Assembly: GCA_947463105.1 (NCBI GenBank)
Contig: CANHSD010000096.1
Coordinates: 1-10,477 of the forward strand
Direction: 5' to 3'
DNA from: Chitinophagaceae bacterium
GTDB lineage: Bacteria; Bacteroidota; Bacteroidia; Chitinophagales; Chitinophagaceae
Length of the DNA stretch: 10,477 bases
This document shows positions 7,025-10,477 of the stretch, piece after piece (within the stretch, counting starts at the first letter, position 1; the number at the start of each line of letters is the position of its first letter). The translations under genes and the position numbers were made by a program. The notes under the pieces are model-generated. The model saw only the letters and a program-made list of their open reading frames with translations, had not been told where the DNA came from and did not search any database.

Positions 7025-7059
7025 TGTTGTTTTTGATGTAAAAGCCAATCCAAACTTTA

Positions 7060-7734
7060 TTATTTTATTTTCCAGTTGAGGTCAAGCTTGATGCCTGCGA
7101 TGTGAAAGTTGCGGTTATAACTTTTGGCATAGTCCGGACGGTATATATAGAAAAATCCAAGGCTATTGTTCTTCTTGTATTCATATTTCAAACCAATGGT
7201 ATTCCTGATATTGTCAATAAAATATTCAGTTTTATCAAAGGTGAAGAATGGCTCAACAGAAGTGTAGGCTTCAAGTTTTTTTGACAATGCAAATTCCAAT
7301 CCCAGTTTCGTACGCAATATCCATTTGCTCTGGTTGCTTACATCGCCGTCGTTGGCATACTTAATGGTGTATTGCAGCTGTGGCCTGAATTCAAGCTTCC
7401 ATTTTTTGAATTTTTCCGCATACTCTATGCCCATTCCTATCCTGCTTGAGTTTCCATTGTTGGTGGAGGCATAACGGAAATTGGCAATGGCTTTGAGTTT
7501 CTTGGAAAGTTTATAATTTATTTCTGGGGTAAAGTAACTTCCCTTGTAGCGCGAAACATTGCTGTCGGTTCTCAGCTGATAATCCATCCCTATGTCCCAT
7601 TTGCCGGGCAACTTGATATTGAGGCCAATACCTGCCCATCCCTCAACATCATTGGGGTCTGTCTTGCTTGTTTGAGCGACAGCTGCACACATCATGCAAA
7701 TTGAAATCACATGGATCAGGAATATTTTTTTCAA
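7060..7734 (-). CDS. DUF2490-type outer-membrane beta-barrel protein
   Basis: I chose a TTG start at 7734, giving 224 residues that begin MKKIFLIHVISICMMCAAVAQ, a textbook cleavable signal peptide ending in AxA-Q. The longer frame from 7806 would place 24 extra residues before it, inside the DUF4956 gene. The mature protein has alternating amphipathic strands with aromatic residues, for example GWAGIGLNIKLPGKWDIGMDYQLR, and a C-terminal strand suited to barrel insertion. It begins with the EGWAGIGL... segment and contains YFTPEINYKL and LEFRPQLQYTI, as in DUF2490 proteins of Bacteroidota. Its function is not known to me. The gene starts 10 bases after the DUF4956 stop and is the last gene of the CotH-VTC-DUF4956 run, suggesting an outer-membrane role in the same process. 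Family call good; start moderately sure. Confidence 0.78.
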   Translation of the reverse strand: MKKIFLIHVISICMMCAAVAQTSKTDPNDVEGWAGIGLNIKLPGKWDIGMDYQLRTDSNVSRYKGSYFTPEINYKLSKKLKAIANFRYASTNNGNSSRIGMGIEYAEKFKKWKLEFRPQLQYTIKYANDGDVSNQSKWILRTKLGLEFALSKKLEAYTSVEPFFTFDKTEYFIDNIRNTIGLKYEYKKNNSLGFFYIYRPDYAKSYNRNFHIAGIKLDLNWKIK

Positions 7735-7744
7735 AGCCGGTTTT

Positions 7745-8362
7745 TTAGTGATAGTAAACGGTGATGCGGGCTGCATCCTTGAGCAGGTCAATTTCCTGCA
7801 TTTCAATGCGGTGAATATTCAATCCTGTTCTTTCTTTTAAGTCAGCCATCATTTCTTTTCTTTTTGCCAAATGAACAAGTTCGATTTTTTCGTAAAAAAT
7901 TTGTTGAGAAAATTCACGCCTGATCAACCAGTTGCTTTCCAGCAGCAATGTAAACAGAATGAATATTCCCGCAATCAGCATGAGTTCATCCCAGCCCCCC
8001 TTGCTCACTGCCATGATCAATCCAATGGCGATGACAATAAAAAGATAGGTCATGTCTTTTGCGGAAATATTTTCTGTTCTGTACCTCAACATCGAAAAAA
8101 CAGCAAAGAGGCCAAACGCTGCGCCCATCGTCATTTCAACCTTGTTCAATAAAAATGTGATGAGAAATATGACGATGTTGAAAGCGAAAAAAGTAAGAAA
8201 GAGGTCCGCTCTTTTGTAGTATTTGTAGTAGATACCACGGATGATGAGCAGCGTAGTGGTGATGTTTATCATCATCCTGATTGCAAATTTCAGGTTCAAT
8301 TGATCGAGCAATTGAAATTTATTTTCTTTGATGGCATCAGCCACAACTTGAAGCAGTTCCAT
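7745..8362 (-). CDS. DUF4956 multi-pass inner-membrane protein
   Basis: This 205-residue protein has about five hydrophobic segments: roughly residues 29-44, 52-72, 77-91, 103-120 and 125-142. A charged C-terminal domain of about 60 residues (SNWLIRREFSQQ to the end) follows and is probably cytosolic. The MLRYRTENISAKDMTYLF segment between spans 3 and 4 is characteristic of DUF4956 proteins. The function is undescribed as far as I know. The start ATG at 8362 lies inside the 3' end of the VTC-domain gene (26-base overlap), implying translational coupling and probably a shared complex. By analogy with yeast VTC, where a polymerase domain works with membrane segments that pass the chain across the membrane, this protein could anchor the polymerase or form the channel. 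That is inference from context only. Confidence 0.85.
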   Translation of the reverse strand: MELLQVVADAIKENKFQLLDQLNLKFAIRMMINITTTLLIIRGIYYKYYKRADLFLTFFAFNIVIFLITFLLNKVEMTMGAAFGLFAVFSMLRYRTENISAKDMTYLFIVIAIGLIMAVSKGGWDELMLIAGIFILFTLLLESNWLIRREFSQQIFYEKIELVHLAKRKEMMADLKERTGLNIHRIEMQEIDLLKDAARITVYYH

Positions 8363-9113
8363 AAGCGATGGATTGATTGTTTAACTGGTGTAAAAATGGT
8401 TTGAACCTGTTTTTTTTAGCATGCTGATATAGGCCAATGACGCCCAGACAATATTTGCTTATTCCACCTTCCCGGATATTTTTTGACTTCATCAGCTGTG
8501 CGAAATACGAAGGTCCTGATTTCGCTTGTTTCACTTCGGCCACTGTATATCCGGGCATAGAAACCTGTCTTTCAGCATTGCTGAAATTGATTAGAGAATC
8601 AATTGTAACCCTTTCCTTTTGAACCTTGCTCACGAGGGTGATGCGCATGTAGCGTATCAAAATAGTTTGCTCCAGATTATTTTTAATCAAGTGTTGTTGA
8701 AGGGTGAATTGAGGATCCATCAATTGTGTGGAGACAGGAAGATTATCGGAGTAGACTGCTCTTGTTTTTTGGGTAATGCCTTTGTTGTTTTTGTGCTTTA
8801 CTTCCAAATAAGAAGCTCCATCATGGTTATATTTTCTGATCCTTACTTTGAGTCTATTTCCATGGCCAGCATGGTGTGCATGGAAATAAAAAAGCTGACT
8901 GGTATCAAAATAAGTTGTTTCATATGGCAGTAACCGGTTTCCATTGATCTCAAGGATATCATAATCTTCTCTGCATGCATCAATGACAGACGGAAGCACA
9001 TCAAGCCTGAATGCATATTTTGTATCCATCCTTTCAAGCAATGCCGCCTTTGCATTTGTTTCCTCAAGGCCGATGGCATGGAAAGTTGATATGGTTGACT
9101 TGATTTCATTCAT
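8337..9113 (-). CDS. VTC-domain protein, putative polyphosphate polymerase
   Basis: This 258-residue soluble protein matches the VTC (triphosphate tunnel metalloenzyme-like) domain, Pfam PF09359. Expected basic and acidic tunnel positions are visible in order: ERMDTKY (Lys32), YETTYFDT (64-71), RLKVRIRKY (Lys89, Arg91, Arg93), YLEVKHK (Glu104, Lys106), ERVTID (167-172), AEVKQAK (Glu193, Lys195) and the C-terminal SKYCLG (Lys220). In yeast Vtc4 this domain makes inorganic polyphosphate from ATP. No SPX domain and no membrane segment are present, so membrane attachment would need a partner, most likely the overlapping DUF4956 protein. It starts 21 bases after the CotH stop. All expected charged motifs appear intact, so an active enzyme is likely, but the product has not been shown and could be another phosphorylated polymer. 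Confidence 0.88.
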   Translation of the reverse strand: MNEIKSTISTFHAIGLEETNAKAALLERMDTKYAFRLDVLPSVIDACREDYDILEINGNRLLPYETTYFDTSQLFYFHAHHAGHGNRLKVRIRKYNHDGASYLEVKHKNNKGITQKTRAVYSDNLPVSTQLMDPQFTLQQHLIKNNLEQTILIRYMRITLVSKVQKERVTIDSLINFSNAERQVSMPGYTVAEVKQAKSGPSYFAQLMKSKNIREGGISKYCLGVIGLYQHAKKNRFKPFLHQLNNQSIAYGTASSCG

Positions 9114-9134
9114 CTTTGAATTTCCAATTGAAAT

Positions 9135-10477
9135 TTAAGGCACATAACTTGTTATCAGCGTCCTTCTTGCAACAACATGGGTTTTCAACGCAGCAAAAGC
9201 GGCATTAAAACTCGCTTCGCTGGTCAGGTAGGTATATTTTGTTTTTTCTCCGTTGACCCCAACTGCTGAGCTGCTGATTATATTTTGGTATTTATCGATC
9301 AAGGCATTCATAGAAGCCTCGGTAAATACATTATCCTTAAACGACTTCAGGTATGTCTTATATTTTGCCAAATAAACAGCATCATCTGCAACATACCTGA
9401 TCAATGGCCATGAACTGGATACCTCATTCATGCTCAGTGAAACACCGACTTTGCCACCACCACCCGGAGGGCCGCCTGGTCCACCACCTGTTCCGCCGCC
9501 TGCCACAGTGCCTGTTATCCCCGGGCTTCCACTAAAAGATTCGTTATGGTCCCAGGGAATCCACATCAATTTCTTTGCAGAATGGCTGTAGAGATAATAG
9601 TTATGGGCCATTGAGCCATAGCTGTCCCAGTTGACAATTGCATTGTTGACGGCGAGGTATTTGATGAAGTGGTCCATGTTGAAAACAGCTTCAAGCCCGT
9701 TTCTCCATGCGGCAGGATTGCTTGTACGGGTTGTACTGTTCAATGCTCCTACAAAATTCTTCACATCTGTGTAATCAGCTGCAATTTCGTTGTTTTTCTT
9801 TTCGAAGACGGATTGCACAAAAGAAGTTAAGTTGGATTCAGGCTTATAGATATTTCCACTTTCTTCACCCAATTGTGATTTTATCATATGGTCATCAGGC
9901 AGTTCAACTCCCGTATAGACACCGCAATACTTAAGTCCATCCCCCAAATCAATATATACCTTATAAAATGCAGTTGCTGCTGCTGGTATGCCTGCGTTTT
10001 TGAATACATCCGCTGCAAGTTTTTCGCGGATCAGTGATTGGTCACTGTAACCTGGGGAAAAGGACAGCTCTTCAAAGCCAAAAAAGTGTTGGTTTTTAAT
10101 TCCAGGATATGTATCCTCGAACTTGTCAAAATTCAACCGGAATGGAAGTTTGTAATTGCCCTGGCTCCACGCCGTTCTTAAGGTTGAATTTCCTTTTAAC
10201 CTGAATCCTACATTTTTCCATGCCTTTCCATTGAATTTCATCAACACGTCTACATAATCAGGATCAGCGGTGGTGGTTACAGCTCCGGGTGGCTGCATGG
10301 GGCCCGATACACCGAAATCGTTGCCATAGATTGATTTCATGTTGGTCCTGATGCTGGACCACTGCGCTGGAGTCATTATAATCTCGATGCTATTGATTGT
10401 ATTCTGCGGAAATGCAATGGCATAGTTTTGCTCCGCATTGCCATGCGACACAAATGTCCAATCGCCATTGTATTTCA
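9135..10477 (-). CDS. CotH-family kinase, N-terminus cut by window edge
   Basis: The frame is open to the right edge (KYNGDWTFVSHGN precedes a GTG at 10451), so the true start lies outside; about 447 residues are visible. Features of the CotH kinase family (PF08757) are VGFRLKGNSTLR (about 10165-10210), KLPFRLNFDKF, FGFEELSFSPGYSDQSLIREKLA, YCGVYTGVELPDDH, the NWDS...NYYLYS segment (about 9580-9635) and MWIPWDHNESF (about 9535-9565). The last two supply the Asp residues expected for metal and catalysis. CotH of Bacillus is an atypical kinase phosphorylating spore-coat proteins; many bacterial homologues are exported. The signal peptide region is not in view. A Gly/Pro-rich loop (9453-9510) interrupts the domain after the PWDHNESF motif. 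No C-terminal sorting domain is seen. It leads the operon with VTC, DUF4956 and DUF2490 genes. Confidence 0.9.
   Translation of the reverse strand, partial: KYNGDWTFVSHGNAEQNYAIAFPQNTINSIEIIMTPAQWSSIRTNMKSIYGNDFGVSGPMQPPGAVTTTADPDYVDVLMKFNGKAWKNVGFRLKGNSTLRTAWSQGNYKLPFRLNFDKFEDTYPGIKNQHFFGFEELSFSPGYSDQSLIREKLAADVFKNAGIPAAATAFYKVYIDLGDGLKYCGVYTGVELPDDHMIKSQLGEESGNIYKPESNLTSFVQSVFEKKNNEIAADYTDVKNFVGALNSTTRTSNPAAWRNGLEAVFNMDHFIKYLAVNNAIVNWDSYGSMAHNYYLYSHSAKKLMWIPWDHNESFSGSPGITGTVAGGGTGGGPGGPPGGGGKVGVSLSMNEVSSSWPLIRYVADDAVYLAKYKTYLKSFKDNVFTEASMNALIDKYQNIISSSAVGVNGEKTKYTYLTSEASFNAAFAALKTHVVARRTLITSYVP
9453..9510 (-). repeat. Gly/Pro-rich low-complexity loop in the CotH protein
   Basis: This coding tract encodes GGGTGGGPGGPPGGGG-like sequence, flanked by SPGITGTVA and KVGVSLSMNEV. 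It lies shortly after the PWDHNESF metal-binding motif. It likely forms a flexible loop; similar Gly-rich insertions are common in exported CotH relatives. Confidence 0.65.

Noticed and set aside
7025..7059. Terminator between the convergent flavoprotein and DUF2490 genes
   Set aside because: The 35-base gap is AT-rich but shows no convincing hairpin followed by a T run on either strand.

Overview
The window reads like a chromosomal stretch from a member of the Bacteroidota, most likely a Chitinophagales/Chitinophagaceae-type organism. This is inferred from the protein families present (YHYH-domain lipoprotein, MORN_2 'YwqK-type' lipoprotein, SCO protein, DUF2490 barrel), moderate GC, tight gene packing, little visible Shine-Dalgarno sequence, and one perfect copy of the Bacteroidota -7 promoter motif TAnnTTTG. 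No RNA gene, insertion sequence, CRISPR array or phage gene was seen, and no gene-free stretch is longer than about 120 bases.

Left part (1-2937, + strand): a tight run of five genes with an envelope and metal theme. A truncated small single-pass membrane protein is followed by a membrane-anchored Spy/CpxP/CnrX-like protein with a His/Pro-rich tail. Then come three predicted lipoproteins: a YHYH-domain protein, a MORN-repeat protein and an SCO-family protein with CxxxC and a distal His. The three lipoprotein genes overlap, each downstream signal peptide being encoded across the stop codon of the gene before. The first two genes resemble the membrane and periplasmic parts of a Cnr-type sigma/anti-sigma/sensor system, and SCO proteins handle copper. 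A copper-responsive or cytochrome-oxidase-related envelope locus is the best, still inferential, reading.

Middle (2946-7024): a convergent nitroreductase-family gene (- strand), a divergent intergenic region of about 120 bases, and a large + strand gene for an exported FAD-dependent oxidoreductase. That protein is an internal tandem duplication: two complete copies of the same flavoprotein unit, offset by about 523 residues.

Right part (7060-10477, - strand): a four-gene probable operon read right to left. It encodes a CotH-type kinase (truncated by the window edge), a VTC-domain protein (polyphosphate-polymerase fold), a multi-pass DUF4956 membrane protein overlapping it, and a DUF2490-type outer-membrane barrel that most plausibly starts at a TTG codon. 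Together these could span from cytoplasm to outer membrane: a cytosolic polyphosphate-like polymerase, a membrane partner, an outer-membrane barrel and a probably exported kinase. This is the best candidate in the window for an incompletely described biological system.
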